A DNA stretch of 64,000 nt. It comes from Corynebacterium camporealensis (GTDB taxonomy: Bacteria > Actinomycetota > Actinomycetes > Mycobacteriales > Mycobacteriaceae). The notes under the pieces are model-generated. The model was not told where the DNA came from. It was given only the letters and a program-made list of their open reading frames with translations, and ran no database searches. Below are positions 35,746 to 44,401 of the stretch, piece by piece; positions within the stretch are counted from its first letter, which is position 1, and each line of letters opens with the position of its first letter. The position numbers and the translations under genes were made by a program. Location: NCBI RefSeq assembly GCF_000980815.1, contig NZ_CP011311.1, forward strand, positions 1,379,815 to 1,443,814. Direction: 5' to 3'.

Positions 35746-37795
35746 TGATGAGCTCCTCGCTCGGCTGCTCGTTGCGACGTGCCTTAACCCAGGTGTCGAT
35801 CAGGTTGATGGCTTCATCGACAGGCACGCCGTTGACCTGGCTGCCATCGAGGAAGCGGAAGGACACCGCATCCGCGTCCACATCGCGCGCACCGGCCAGC
35901 AGCATGAATGGCACCTTGCCGGTGGTGTGGTTGCGAATCTTTTTCTGCATGCGGTCATCCGAGGTATCCACCTCAGCGCGGATGCCGCGTTCACGCAGCT
36001 GCTTTGCGATGCCCTCCAGATGCGGCGCGAAATCATCCGCCACCGGGATACCAATGACCTGGTGCGGAGCCAGCCATGCTGGGAATGCACCGGCATAGTG
36101 CTCCAGCAGCACGCCGAAGAAGCGCTCAATGGAGCCGAAGAGTGCACGGTGGATCATGATCGGGCGCTGCTTGGAACCATCCGGTGCGGTGTATTCCAAC
36201 TCAAAGCGCTCCGGCAGGTTGAAGTCCAGCTGCACGGTGGACATCTGCCAGGTACGACCAATCGCATCGCGGGCCTGCACGGAAATCTTCGGGCCGTAGA
36301 ACGCAGCACCTGCCGGGTCCGGAACCAGTTCCAAACCGGAGTTATGTGCCACGCGCTCCAGAATCTCGGTGGAGCGATCCCAGATCTCATCGGAGCCAAC
36401 AAACTTGTTCGGGTCCTTGGTGGACAGCTCCAGGTAGAAATCGCTCAGACCGTAGTCTTGCAGCAGGGAGATGATGAAGTCCAGAACCTTGCTGAGCTCT
36501 TCTTCGAGCTGGTCCTCGGTGCAGTAGATGTGGGCGTCATCCTGGGTAAAGCCGCGGGCACGGGTCAGGCCATGGACCACACCGGACTTCTCATAGCGGT
36601 ACACGGTACCGAACTCGAACAGGCGCAGCGGCAGCTCACGGTAGGAGCGACCACGCGAGGCGAAGATCAGGTTGTGCATCGGGCAGTTCATCGGCTTGGC
36701 GTAGTAGTCCTGCGCCTGCTTAGTGACGTTGCCCTCAGCGTCGGTCTCGCCGTCAAGCTGCATCGGTGGGAACATGCCCTCAGCGTAGAAGTCCAGGTGG
36801 CCAGACTTCTCAAACAGCTCACCCTTGGTGATGTGCGGGGTGTTCACAAAGGAGTAGCCATCGGCCAGGTGGCGATTGCGGGAGTGGTTTTCCATCTCCA
36901 TGCGCACCGTTGCACCATTCGGATGGAAGACCGGGAAGCCCGAGCCAATCTCGTCCGGGAAGCTAAACAGGTCCAGCTCCGCACCAAGACGACGGTGGTC
37001 GCGCTTTTCAGCTTCTTCCATCATGGTCTGGTACGCCTGCAGAGCCTCCTTGGACTCCCAGGCGGTGCCGTAGATGCGCTGCAAGTCCGCCTTGGACTGG
37101 TCACCGCGCCAGTAGGCTGCCGAGGAACGGGTCAGGCTAAAGGCCGGGATGTACTTGGTCGTCGGCAGGTGCGGACCACGGCAGAGGTCAAACCACTCGA
37201 CTTCCTTGGTGCGCGGGTTGACGTTGTCGTAGTAGGTCAGCTCGCCCGCACCAACCTCGGTGGCCTCATCCGAATCCGGGTCGACGTTGGCCTTGTCCTG
37301 GATGAGCTCGAGCTTGAAGGGTTCATCGGCAAGCTTTTCCGCTGCCTCATCGGCATCGGCGTACACGCCACGTTCAAAGCGCTGACCAGTCTTGATGATC
37401 TTCTTCATACGCTTTTCGATGGCCTTCAAAGCCTCCGGCGTAAACGGCTCATCGACCTGGAAGTCGTAGTAGAAGCCGTTTTCAATGGCCGGACCGATAC
37501 CCAGCTTGGTGCCCGGGAATTCTGCCTGCACAGCCTGTGCCAGCACGTGGGCACACGAGTGGCGAACAACCGCGCGACCGTCTTCCTCACACGCGGCAAC
37601 CGGGGTGACCACCAGGTCTGCCTCCGGTACGTGCGAGAGGTCAAGCAGCGTGCCTTCCCCGTCACGTGCGACGACTACGGCCTCCGGGCCCTTATTCGGC
37701 AACTCGAGTTCCCGCATCGCCGCACCAATCGCGGTGCCCGCTGGGACCGTGAAGGACTCGTAGTTAACCGGTACTGCTGGAATAACTTCCGCCAC
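35732..37795 (-). CDS. thrS: Threonyl-tRNA synthetase
   Basis: Class II synthetase of 687 residues. An N-terminal TGS-like region ([19 protein letters not shown]) is followed by the editing domain ([13 protein letters not shown], HxxxH) and the catalytic core with [25 protein letters not shown] and [15 protein letters not shown]. The anticodon-binding domain ends the protein. It charges tRNA-Thr and is first in the operon with HIT, pgsA, patA and pimA. The 75-base gap upstream shows no T-box or other leader structure that could be recognised. Confidence 0.98.
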   Translation of the reverse strand: MAEVIPAVPVNYESFTVPAGTAIGAAMRELELPNKGPEAVVVARDGEGTLLDLSHVPEADLVVTPVAACEEDGRAVVRHSCAHVLAQAVQAEFPGTKLGIGPAIENGFYYDFQVDEPFTPEALKAIEKRMKKIIKTGQRFERGVYADADEAAEKLADEPFKLELIQDKANVDPDSDEATEVGAGELTYYDNVNPRTKEVEWFDLCRGPHLPTTKYIPAFSLTRSSAAYWRGDQSKADLQRIYGTAWESKEALQAYQTMMEEAEKRDHRRLGAELDLFSFPDEIGSGFPVFHPNGATVRMEMENHSRNRHLADGYSFVNTPHITKGELFEKSGHLDFYAEGMFPPMQLDGETDAEGNVTKQAQDYYAKPMNCPMHNLIFASRGRSYRELPLRLFEFGTVYRYEKSGVVHGLTRARGFTQDDAHIYCTEDQLEEELSKVLDFIISLLQDYGLSDFYLELSTKDPNKFVGSDEIWDRSTEILERVAHNSGLELVPDPAGAAFYGPKISVQARDAIGRTWQMSTVQLDFNLPERFELEYTAPDGSKQRPIMIHRALFGSIERFFGVLLEHYAGAFPAWLAPHQVIGIPVADDFAPHLEGIAKQLRERGIRAEVDTSDDRMQKKIRNHTTGKVPFMLLAGARDVDADAVSFRFLDGSQVNGVPVDEAINLIDTWVKARRNEQPSEELISAER

Positions 37796-37870
37796 TGTTG
37801 CGCTCCTTTGCGCTCACGTGCAGGCGGCATACCTGGCCGCTTGCACTATTTAAATTTCCAGGCAACTATC

Positions 37871-39097
37871 CTACAGTTTCGCGCTATCAACTAGCGACTC
37901 CGCCCACCAAGATTCGCCTTCCGTACCCGGCGGGCAGAAATACATCGCCGATCCGATATGGCTAATCCAGGTGTTGAGGATGTCCGATTCATCCAGGCGT
38001 GCCTGAATTGGCTCGAACTGCTCCGTGGGGTCCTTCTGGTAGCAAATAAAGATCAAACCCGCATTAGACAGCTGGTCCGGGGTCTGCGGATCCGGCGGCA
38101 AGTCGTAGTTATACGGCCTGCGCAACAGCTTTTGGTTCGGCTTATCTGCCGGCGGGCGCGATAGTGCCATGTGCGAGTTCGGATTAATCACGGGCAGGCC
38201 ATACTTATCGGTGGCCTCCAGGTCCGGCTCGTCGTGTTCGTCGTTGCCGGTCAGCGGTGCGCCATCGGAAAGCTTGCGCCCCACCGAATCCTCACGGCTA
38301 GGACGGTCCAACTCCTCCCACGTATCCAGGTTCATACGGATGCGGCGCACCACCATCGCGCTGCCGCCCTGGGCCCACTCCGGGCCCTCATCAATCCACA
38401 CCTGGTCGGCGAATTCCTGCGGCTCGCGCGGGTTCACCGTGCCATCAATCTGGCCAAAAAGGTTACGCGGCGTCTCGGACTTCTCGCGCGCGCCAAAGGC
38501 ATCAGAAAAGCCCGACTGCAGCCACACCACGTCCGCATACGACGAACCCGCACGCACCATATGGCGCAGCGCATGCGAACCCATCACCGGGTCATCGCAG
38601 CAAATCTGCAGCACTAAGTCTGTTTGCCCCCACTGCGGGTCCAGCTCATCGCGTTCAAACTCGCGAACGTCGCCCAGCCACTCCGGCTTATCGACGTCCA
38701 ACAGCTCAAACACGGGCTCACCCAAACCGCACGTAATCGTCAGATTCGACGGCGCCTGCACCATCTCCGGCTCCAGGCTGCCCAGCGGCGTCTCCCCCGT
38801 GCAGAGGTTCCGGGCATCTGCAGTCCACAGCCGCAGCAGGTTGGCAAGGCCCTGCTTATCGACGCCTTCCTGCAAATCAAAACCCACCAACTGCAAATTG
38901 GCCTGCACCGGGGTGGAAATTCCTGCTTGGTGTTCGCCATCGAAAGGCACGATGGCATCTTTGAGAACCGGGTTATCAGTTTCCGCTGCGGAGACTGCAG
39001 GCGCGTCCTCTTCGGCGTTGGAACAGCCAGCTACCGCCGCTGCACCTGCCGCAATGGTCGCCCCGCCTAGGAATCCGCGCCTGCTTACTCCAGTCAT
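37871..39097 (-). CDS. Tat-exported DyP-type heme peroxidase
   Basis: Dye-decolorizing peroxidase of 408 residues. The N-terminus SRRGFLGGATIAAGAAAVAG is a Tat signal (twin arginine) and ends in a lipobox (VAGCSN), so the enzyme may be anchored as a lipoprotein. The DyP hallmark GxxDGT is present in LFGQIDGTVNPRE, with a heme-ligand region near DPTEQFEPIQARLDE. It oxidises substrates with hydrogen peroxide or handles heme/iron as EfeB. It is two bases downstream of the PCu(A)C gene, an unusual copper-peroxidase operon also known in C. glutamicum. Confidence 0.92.
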   Translation of the reverse strand: MTGVSRRGFLGGATIAAGAAAVAGCSNAEEDAPAVSAAETDNPVLKDAIVPFDGEHQAGISTPVQANLQLVGFDLQEGVDKQGLANLLRLWTADARNLCTGETPLGSLEPEMVQAPSNLTITCGLGEPVFELLDVDKPEWLGDVREFERDELDPQWGQTDLVLQICCDDPVMGSHALRHMVRAGSSYADVVWLQSGFSDAFGAREKSETPRNLFGQIDGTVNPREPQEFADQVWIDEGPEWAQGGSAMVVRRIRMNLDTWEELDRPSREDSVGRKLSDGAPLTGNDEHDEPDLEATDKYGLPVINPNSHMALSRPPADKPNQKLLRRPYNYDLPPDPQTPDQLSNAGLIFICYQKDPTEQFEPIQARLDESDILNTWISHIGSAMYFCPPGTEGESWWAESLVDSAKL

Positions 39098-39099
39098 GT

Positions 39100-39660
39100 T
39101 TAGCTTTCGTGCTCCATCTCGCCATGGTCCATGTCGCCGTGGTCCATCTCGCCACCCTCGAGGTCACCGTAGTTTTCATCACCGGCGCCCATGGTGCGGG
39201 CCTCAATCTCGCCCAGGTCCAGCTCCTGGTCATCTTCCAGTTGCAGGGTCAGCTCGACGGTCTCACCTGCCTGAATTGGGGTATGCAGGCCCATGAGCAT
39301 GAAGTGCGCGCCACCTGGTTCCAGAGTCACCGTCTCGCCTGCCGGTACCACCAGCGGCTCGGTCATCTCGCGCATCTGACCATCGACGGTCTCATGAATT
39401 TCGTTGCTATCCGCATCCGCGTTGCTGCTAAAGCCAGTGATAGCGACATCCTCTTCACCATCGTTGACCAGCTCGCCGAAGATAGCAGTCATTTCCTTGC
39501 CTTCTTCAGCCGCGCGCACCACAGCGTTTTCAAAGCTCAACTCCGGTGCCGCAGCGCTTTCCGATGCCACCGTCTCCTCAGCCGGCTCCTCATTCGGCGA
39601 GCATGCCGTCAGGGACAGTCCCGCCAGAACTGCTGCGGTACCAAGTGCGAACTTATTCAT
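39100..39660 (-). CDS. PCu(A)C copper chaperone lipoprotein
   Basis: A 186-residue lipoprotein: signal with lipobox SLTACSPNE, then a PCu(A)C domain. The copper site is of the H/M type: EIHETVDGQMREM and GGAHFMLMGLHTP hold the usual ligands. A tail rich in Asp, His, Met and Glu (MDHGDMDHGEMEHES) adds likely metal-binding residues. The family delivers copper to cytochrome oxidase outside the membrane. It overlaps copC by eight bases and is followed by the DyP gene. Confidence 0.9.
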   Translation of the reverse strand: MNKFALGTAAVLAGLSLTACSPNEEPAEETVASESAAAPELSFENAVVRAAEEGKEMTAIFGELVNDGEEDVAITGFSSNADADSNEIHETVDGQMREMTEPLVVPAGETVTLEPGGAHFMLMGLHTPIQAGETVELTLQLEDDQELDLGEIEARTMGAGDENYGDLEGGEMDHGDMDHGEMEHES

Positions 39661-40219
39661 TGTCTTCTAGTCCTTTCGAGCCGTAATTACGGCTTTTGAA
39701 AAACAACATCGCAACAACAGCCAACAGAGCAAAGACCGCACCGATTGCCAGAATCCACTTCAGACCAGCTGGAATTTCATCCGTGGTCGCTTCGGTGTTT
39801 TCTGCCTCATCACCTTCCGCGGAAGCTGCATCTGAATCTTCCGCGCCGGCGACACTAAAAGTCACTCCACCACGAGTGGCGTGACCATCAGAAGAGGTGA
39901 TCTGGAAACCGACCTGGTAGTCGCCCGGGCCCGGATTCACATCAGCCGGGGTCTCAATAGTCAGATCGCGACCATCAACCTCTGGCTCTTGGGTAAATAA
40001 CACCTCTTCGGTCGAGGTGTCCGTCACCGCAAAAGTATTGAAATCCTCACGCGGGATAGCGGAGAACTCTAGCGTGATCTCTTCCGGGAAGGCATCGAGG
40101 GTCTGTCCTTCTTCGACATTTCCTCCCACCACCACGTCATGGGCAAAAGCTGGCGGTGCTACTGCGAGCATCGCGCTTGCGCCGAGTGCCAGACCAATAC
40201 CGCGGACACGTGCGGACAT
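39653..40219 (-). CDS. CopC-domain copper-binding membrane protein
   Basis: A 188-residue protein with a signal peptide ending near PPAFAHDVV, leaving His at the mature N-terminus, a typical CopC copper ligand. The CopC beta-barrel core includes FPEEITLEFSAIPREDFN and YQVGFQITSSDGHATRGGVTF. An acidic linker and one C-terminal helix (IPAGLKWILAIGAVFALLAV) anchor it. It is the first gene of the copC-PCu(A)C-DyP operon. Confidence 0.9.
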   Translation of the reverse strand: MSARVRGIGLALGASAMLAVAPPAFAHDVVVGGNVEEGQTLDAFPEEITLEFSAIPREDFNTFAVTDTSTEEVLFTQEPEVDGRDLTIETPADVNPGPGDYQVGFQITSSDGHATRGGVTFSVAGAEDSDAASAEGDEAENTEATTDEIPAGLKWILAIGAVFALLAVVAMLFFKSRNYGSKGLEDNE

Positions 40220-40393
40220 TCGCTCTCCTTGGGTTGTCGTGCAGATGAATTAACGAACATCTTAGCGTGGACCATCGCCCACTTAGGATGTTGCCCAATT
40301 AGTCGTCGCCTCACCGATAACAGTTCCCGAACATGAACTTTCTCACTTTTTATTCATAGCGCCACGGCCCAACAAATTGTGTCCTACCGGGAG

Positions 40394-40402
40394 TTATCCA
40401 CA
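40394..40402 (+). promoter_or_regulatory. Perfect DnaA-box sequence (TTATCCACA), copy 1
   Basis: Exact match to the strongest DnaA-binding nonamer, 116 bases before the HNH-gene ATG. Only the sequence match is seen; DnaA binding is inference. Confidence 0.5.
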
Positions 40403-40456
40403 GAATTTTCGTTGACACGTCACCAAGATCGGCCAATTTTTCGCGAAATTTCGCAG

Positions 40457-40465
40457 TTATCCACA
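40457..40465 (+). promoter_or_regulatory. Perfect DnaA-box sequence (TTATCCACA), copy 2
   Basis: Second exact copy in the same orientation, 63 bases after the first. It could mark a DnaA-controlled promoter or a DnaA-titration site, but no origin genes are nearby. Confidence 0.5.
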
Positions 40466-40518
40466 GGCTGAAAATTTCCTCTAGCGGGCCTTGACAACGT
40501 CCCTTTAGCGTTAGAGGC

Positions 40519-41478
40519 ATGAACAAATTAGATGCACTTGCTCAAGCTTTCACCGCGCCTATGGAGACTCTCTCCGAGGTCGCGGCGCTGACCAATGCGC
40601 ATCTACAGAATCTAGGTTTCCCACGGAAATTCTCCCGCGAGCTCCTCACGCTCTCGGACATTTATTTCGGAGAGACCCCGTATACCCAGCTTCAAGCCAA
40701 GTCCCGCAACACTCCGCACGACCTGTCCACCCTGCAAGAGATTGAAAAGAAGGCCCGGCGTATCAAGAAGCACGTGGACCGTTACAAGTTCCGCATCGCG
40801 TGTGCCGATGTGCCAGCCAGCAAAATCGGCACTGTGGCCAAGCGGTTTATCGATCCGCCTAAGCCACCGGAAGACGGGACCGCTTTGACCCGCTCCAAGA
40901 CGGATAAGTGGACCTACCGCCTCACCGGCGACTCAGAGTTGATCGCCCAGCTTCGCGATATGTTCCCCACCATCGAGTCCGTGAGAGAATTCTTGCGCAG
41001 CGGCAAAGTGCAAGGAACCGGTGTGACCACCCATGTGGTCATCAACCTCGACGAGCTGGACAAGATTGTCGATGGCCAAGGCGACGACATCGTGCTGCAA
41101 ATGACCAATGGCGCCAAGATCACCGGTGCTCAGTTAGTGCAGCAGATGTTTACCGACCACGGCTACGCCACCCTCATCCACCCGGTCGAAGGCCCGGTTA
41201 ACCTCTACCGCACTCAACGAACCGCAAGTTTCAAACAAAGAACCATGGCGAAGGCCGAAAACCCGGTCTGTCCGTGGATACATTGCCTCAAAGGTGCCGA
41301 TGAGTGTCAGGTCCACCACATAGTGGCCTGGAAATACGGCGGCGAGACCAACCCATCGAATCTGACCACAGCGTGTGACCATCACAATGGAAGAAACGAT
41401 GATGGCAACGAACGAAGAAACGGCAAACTGCTAAGAATCAGAGGCAAAGTCGAATGGGTCCCACCGTGGGCGTACTAG
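40519..41478 (+). CDS. HNH-endonuclease-motif protein (13E12-like)
   Basis: A 319-residue protein whose N-terminal two thirds resemble the DUF222-type region of the actinobacterial 13E12 repeat family and whose C-terminus carries an HNH nuclease motif: ECQVHHIVAWKYGGETNPSN, then a final His-rich stretch TACDHHNGRNDD. The catalytic HH, N and H residues are present, so it may be active. Such genes are multicopy and strain-variable in corynebacteria; the biological role is unknown. It sits beside a tRNA array, a common site for variable genes. Confidence 0.85.
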   Translation: MNKLDALAQAFTAPMETLSEVAALTNAHLQNLGFPRKFSRELLTLSDIYFGETPYTQLQAKSRNTPHDLSTLQEIEKKARRIKKHVDRYKFRIACADVPASKIGTVAKRFIDPPKPPEDGTALTRSKTDKWTYRLTGDSELIAQLRDMFPTIESVREFLRSGKVQGTGVTTHVVINLDELDKIVDGQGDDIVLQMTNGAKITGAQLVQQMFTDHGYATLIHPVEGPVNLYRTQRTASFKQRTMAKAENPVCPWIHCLKGADECQVHHIVAWKYGGETNPSNLTTACDHHNGRNDDGNERRNGKLLRIRGKVEWVPPWAY

Positions 41479-41540
41479 GGCGAAACCCTACTACGTTCAA
41501 CCTGCCACAAGGAAAACCTGTCCGCCCCCAGAAACGCCGA

Positions 41541-41563
41541 AAGCCCGGTAACCACCGGGTCCT
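41541..41563 (+). terminator. Terminator of the HNH gene
   Basis: CCCGGT/ACCGGG stem with an AACC loop and TCCTTT tail, 62 bases after the stop. Confidence 0.55.
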
Positions 41564-41600
41564 TTGGTGATCCCAAACCACAACGCCACCTGGACATGCG

Positions 41601-41628
41601 AAAAGCGACGTTCCGAAGGACGCCGCTT
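41601..41628 (-). terminator. Terminator of the tRNA array
   Basis: On the minus strand AAGCGGCGTCC-TTCG-GAACGTCGCTT, a stem with a TTCG tetraloop and few mismatches, is followed by TTTCGC just after the last tRNA-Gly. Confidence 0.75.
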
Positions 41629-41633
41629 AGTTG

Positions 41634-41706
41634 AGCGGATGACGAGACTCGAACTCGCGACCCTCACCTTGGCAAGGTGATGCGCTACCAACTGCGCTAC
41701 ATCCGC
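41634..41706 (-). tRNA. tRNA-Gly (GCC), copy nearest the terminator
   Basis: Acceptor GCGGATG/CATCCGC, anticodon loop TTGCCAA giving GCC, T-loop GTTCGAGTC. CCA is not encoded. Identical to the two other tRNA-Gly copies in the array. Confidence 0.97.
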
Positions 41707-41743
41707 ATTGGAAATCTCCGACCTTGCAGTCGAAAGACGCCTG

Positions 41744-41815
41744 TGCGCGATACTGGGATTGAACCAGTGACCTCTTCCGTGTCAGGGAAGCGCTCTCCCG
41801 CTGAGCTAATCGCGC
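41744..41815 (-). tRNA. tRNA-Val (GAC), copy 1
   Basis: Acceptor GCGCGAT/ATCGCGC, anticodon loop CTGACAC giving GAC, T-loop GTTCAATCC. CCA is not encoded. Identical to the copy at 42063-42134. Confidence 0.97.
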
Positions 41816-41845
41816 CCAACGCCGCAATAGGGCGTTAAGACATTG

Positions 41846-41916
41846 AGGTGGAAACGGGAATCGAACCCGTGTGCACGGTTTTGCAGACCGTTGCCTCACC
41901 ACTCGGCCATTCCACC
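41846..41916 (-). tRNA. tRNA-Cys (GCA)
   Basis: Acceptor GGTGGAA/TTCCACC, anticodon loop CTGCAAA giving GCA, T-loop GTTCGATTC. CCA is not encoded. It separates the Val-Gly unit from its duplicate. Confidence 0.97.
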
Positions 41917-41949
41917 GTGGCGATACCGCCTCACACACAAGTGTGTTGG

Positions 41950-42022
41950 AGCGGATGACGAGACTCGAACTCGCGACCCTCACCTTGGCAAGGTGATGCG
42001 CTACCAACTGCGCTACATCCGC
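41950..42022 (-). tRNA. tRNA-Gly (GCC), middle copy
   Basis: Same sequence as the copies at 41634-41706 and 42162-42234: anticodon GCC, acceptor GCGGATG/CATCCGC. Confidence 0.97.
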
Positions 42023-42062
42023 ATTCGAAACCAGGCCCGGTTTCTAGGACTAGAAGTCCTTG

Positions 42063-42134
42063 TGCGCGATACTGGGATTGAACCAGTGACCTCTTCCGTG
42101 TCAGGGAAGCGCTCTCCCGCTGAGCTAATCGCGC
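42063..42134 (-). tRNA. tRNA-Val (GAC), copy 2
   Basis: Same sequence as the copy at 41744-41815; anticodon GAC. Confidence 0.97.
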
Positions 42135-42161
42135 GGGAAGACTTTCCAAAGAAAGTCTTGG

Positions 42162-42234
42162 AGCGGATGACGAGACTCGAACTCGCGACCCTCACCTTGG
42201 CAAGGTGATGCGCTACCAACTGCGCTACATCCGC
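42162..42234 (-). tRNA. tRNA-Gly (GCC), first in the array
   Basis: Same sequence as the other two tRNA-Gly copies. It is the promoter-proximal gene of the array. Confidence 0.97.
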
Positions 42235-42268
42235 ATTCACAACCACACTCGGTGCGGTGCGAGAACAA

Positions 42269-42297
42269 ACTTTATCTTGCCCCGCCGCAGATTCCAA
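42269..42297 (-). promoter_or_regulatory. Candidate promoter of the minus-strand tRNA array
   Basis: On the minus strand TTGGAA (-35, 42292-42297) and TAAAGT (-10, 42269-42274) are 17 bases apart, about 35 bases before the first tRNA-Gly. Confidence 0.5.
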
Positions 42298-42377
42298 ATC
42301 CCCTGCTTACCCCAAGAATCCACCCGCACGGCCCACGAGCCAAACGACACAGATGTAATTTCAGCCTGAGCAGGCAA

Positions 42378-42406
42378 TTGGCTTTCCGATGCCCCATAGG
42401 TGTAAG
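42378..42406 (+). promoter_or_regulatory. Candidate promoter of tRNA-Val (CAC)
   Basis: TTGGCT (-35) and TGTAAG (-10) with a 17-base spacer end 19 bases before the tRNA. Nothing else was seen in 42298-42425. Confidence 0.45.
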
Positions 42407-42425
42407 TTTCCTTAGTGCAACACGC

Positions 42426-42500
42426 GGTCCTTTAGCTCAGTGGGAGAGCGCTTCGTTCACACCGAAGAGGTCACTGGTTCAATCCCAGTAAGGACCACCA
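42426..42500 (+). tRNA. tRNA-Val (CAC)
   Basis: Acceptor GGTCCTT/AAGGACC, anticodon loop TTCACAC giving CAC, T-loop GTTCAATCC. The 3' CCA is encoded here, unlike in the six minus-strand tRNAs. It is followed at once by a terminator. Confidence 0.97.
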
Positions 42501-42506
42501 CGATTA

Positions 42507-42531
42507 GTCGGCCCCCGCGGCCGACTTTTTT
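42507..42531 (+). terminator. Terminator of tRNA-Val (CAC)
   Basis: GTCGGCC/GGCCGAC stem followed by TTTTTT, seven bases after the tRNA. Confidence 0.85.
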
Positions 42532-42545
42532 AATACCCTGGTCAC

Positions 42546-43235
42546 ATGGTTAGCATTGCAGAACTCGTTGGCCCCGACCTAGACGAAGGCGTGCGCGCGG
42601 TATCCGTGGGCACGATTAATGGCTCAGCCACCATCGATGGCACCTCCGGTCCGCTGGGCAACGACAACGACACCAAACTCATGCAGGCCCTGCGCGATTG
42701 GGCCGATGTCGTCATGGTCGGCGCGGGCACGTTCATGAAAGAGCAGTATTCCAGCCCCAAGCCCACCGAGGCGCGCCCTGATCCTGCACCCCTGGCCATC
42801 CCGACGACGAAGCTGAGCTTCGAGATCAACTACCGGATGTGGGAAAACATCGACACCCCGCCCTACCTGCTTATCCCCCACCACGTGTTGGAGTCCGACG
42901 AGGCCCAGGAATACATCCAGGCCCAAAAGGACGTCGGCGCCATCATCCTCGATTCCGGCGATGGAACCGTCGAGGCCTGCATGGACACCCTGCGCGCACA
43001 GGGCTGGACAAAGATTCTCTGTGAGGGTGGTCCGAAGCTTTATGGCCAGGTCATCGCCTCCGGACAGCTCGACCAGCTCTACCACACCATCGACGCGCAT
43101 ATCGGCACTGCCATCCAGACCACCCTGGCACCGACCGAGAAGGACCCGAAGACTTTCCGGATGAATCTCGAAAACGTCGCCGCCGACGACGACGGCACGG
43201 TGTTTCTGCGCTACGGGCGCGATAAAGACCAATAG
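42546..43235 (+). CDS. Pyrimidine-reductase-family protein (RibD C-terminal domain)
   Basis: A 229-residue protein of the RibD C-terminal/dihydrofolate-reductase-like fold. GSATIDGTSGPLGNDNDTKL and WADVVMVGAGTFMKE are typical, and ILCEGGPKLYGQVIASGQLD is the conserved NADPH-site region. Full RibD needs a deaminase half, which is missing, so a stand-alone reductase is likely. In M. tuberculosis the syntenic Rv2671 has been reported to have dihydrofolate-reductase-like activity; the same may hold here. It begins 46 bases after tRNA-Val. Confidence 0.85.
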   Translation: MVSIAELVGPDLDEGVRAVSVGTINGSATIDGTSGPLGNDNDTKLMQALRDWADVVMVGAGTFMKEQYSSPKPTEARPDPAPLAIPTTKLSFEINYRMWENIDTPPYLLIPHHVLESDEAQEYIQAQKDVGAIILDSGDGTVEACMDTLRAQGWTKILCEGGPKLYGQVIASGQLDQLYHTIDAHIGTAIQTTLAPTEKDPKTFRMNLENVAADDDGTVFLRYGRDKDQ

Positions 43236-43246
43236 ACTGTGGCTTC

Positions 43247-44401
43247 GTGAAACACGACCTAGTACGCACAGCACTCTGGCCTATCGCCATAGTGCTTATT
43301 GTCCATCGCGTATTCTTTAGCGCCTTCCCGGCAACCGGCACCGACGACTTCACCACCGTCTACTCTGCCCTGCGCCGATTCTGGGAAGGCGTTCCGGTCT
43401 ACGAGCAGGCCTACCACCACGTCGACCCGCTCTACCTCTACAACCCGGGTGCGACTCTCCTCCTCTCCCCGCTCGGCCTCATCGGATCCGGCGCCCGCGA
43501 GGGCTTCATCCTGCTCAACGCCGCAGCCATCATTGGCGCACTGGCGCTCCTTACCCGCATCGTGGGCCATCGCTTATCGGGCGTGCTCTTTCCGATGTCC
43601 CTAGCCCTCGCCTTCGCCTCCGAAGCCGTCACCAACACCCTGGCCTTTACCAACATCAACGGCCTACTCCTGCTCGCCTTGGCCATCTTCTTGTGGGGTT
43701 TCCTCCGCGGACTAGAGACCAACCGCACCGCATTGCTGTGGATGGCGGGTGTGGCGATTGGGTTGGCGATCGTCGTCAAGCCGCAGTTCGCCCCGCTGCT
43801 CTTCCTGCCACTAGTGCGCCTGGAGTGGCGCTCCATCCTTGTCGGCCTGGGCATCCCCGTCGGCCTCAACCTCGTCGCCTGGCCGCTCGTCCCAGGTGCC
43901 GGCGGCTATCTGGAGAACCTCGTGCCCTATCTAGGCACCACCCGCGACTACGCCAACTCCTCCTGGCCCGGCGTGCGCGCCTACTTCGACGCCCCCTCGG
44001 TGCTGTATTGGGCCGTCTGGCTAGCGATGGCCGCAGTCATCGCCGCCGGCATCCTCCTGCTGCTGCGCTGGCGCACAACCGAGCCCACCTTCTGGGCGCT
44101 GCACACCACGGGCATCCTCATGGCAGGTATTTTCTTCCTGTCCTCGCTTGGCCAGCAGTACTACTCGATGTGGCTCTTCCCCATGATGTTCAGCGTCGTT
44201 ATGGCGCGTTCGGTCTTCCACTCCTGGGGCGCATGGCTGGCTGCCTTTTTATTCTTGGCGCCACTGGATTGGGACGACCGCTGGCTCAACACCTATATGC
44301 CTACGCTGGGCTGGGCGCTGCTGCTGATTGTCAGCACCGTGACCATCGCCGGATGGTGGCTAACCCAGCGCCGAGGCGATTACACTGCGCTGCATGACTG
44401 A
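43247..44401 (+). CDS. aftC: Probable alpha-(1-3)-arabinofuranosyltransferase AftC (GT87/DUF2029)
   Basis: Integral membrane glycosyltransferase of 384 residues with about 10 helices. After helix 1 the loop has TGTDDFTTVYSALRRFWEGV, the acidic catalytic loop of GT-C enzymes, followed by PVYEQAYHHVDPLYLYNPG, and PQFAPLLFLPLVRLEWR resembles GT87 members. The name rests on position: in M. tuberculosis Rv2671 (ribD-like), Rv2673 (aftC) and Rv2674 (msrB) lie in this order. AftC branches the arabinan of the cell wall using decaprenyl-phosphoryl-arabinose. It starts at GTG 43247 and overlaps msrB by eight bases. Confidence 0.68.
   Translation: MKHDLVRTALWPIAIVLIVHRVFFSAFPATGTDDFTTVYSALRRFWEGVPVYEQAYHHVDPLYLYNPGATLLLSPLGLIGSGAREGFILLNAAAIIGALALLTRIVGHRLSGVLFPMSLALAFASEAVTNTLAFTNINGLLLLALAIFLWGFLRGLETNRTALLWMAGVAIGLAIVVKPQFAPLLFLPLVRLEWRSILVGLGIPVGLNLVAWPLVPGAGGYLENLVPYLGTTRDYANSSWPGVRAYFDAPSVLYWAVWLAMAAVIAAGILLLLRWRTTEPTFWALHTTGILMAGIFFLSSLGQQYYSMWLFPMMFSVVMARSVFHSWGAWLAAFLFLAPLDWDDRWLNTYMPTLGWALLLIVSTVTIAGWWLTQRRGDYTALHD

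Larger units (their letters stand above)
40220..40518. other. Divergent region between copC and the HNH gene
   Basis: This 299-base stretch holds the copC promoter side (AGGAGAGCG ribosome site on the minus strand) and, on the right, an A+T-rich segment with two TTATCCACA sequences 63 bases apart and a GTTGACA at 40411. TTGACA-N-TTAGCG at 40491-40510 may serve the HNH gene. No regulator site for copper was recognised. Confidence 0.45.

Noticed and set aside
37796..37870. T-box leader before thrS
   Set aside because: Only 75 bases separate the genes, and no T-box motif or terminator/antiterminator pair was found.
35588..37894. 768-codon open frame opposite thrS
   Set aside because: Entire length is antisense to a complete threonyl-tRNA synthetase; no plausible start, ribosome site or domain.
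41634..42234. CRISPR-like array in the tRNA region
   Set aside because: The repeats are full tRNA genes of about 72 bases with cloverleaf structure; spacing is irregular and no cas gene is present.
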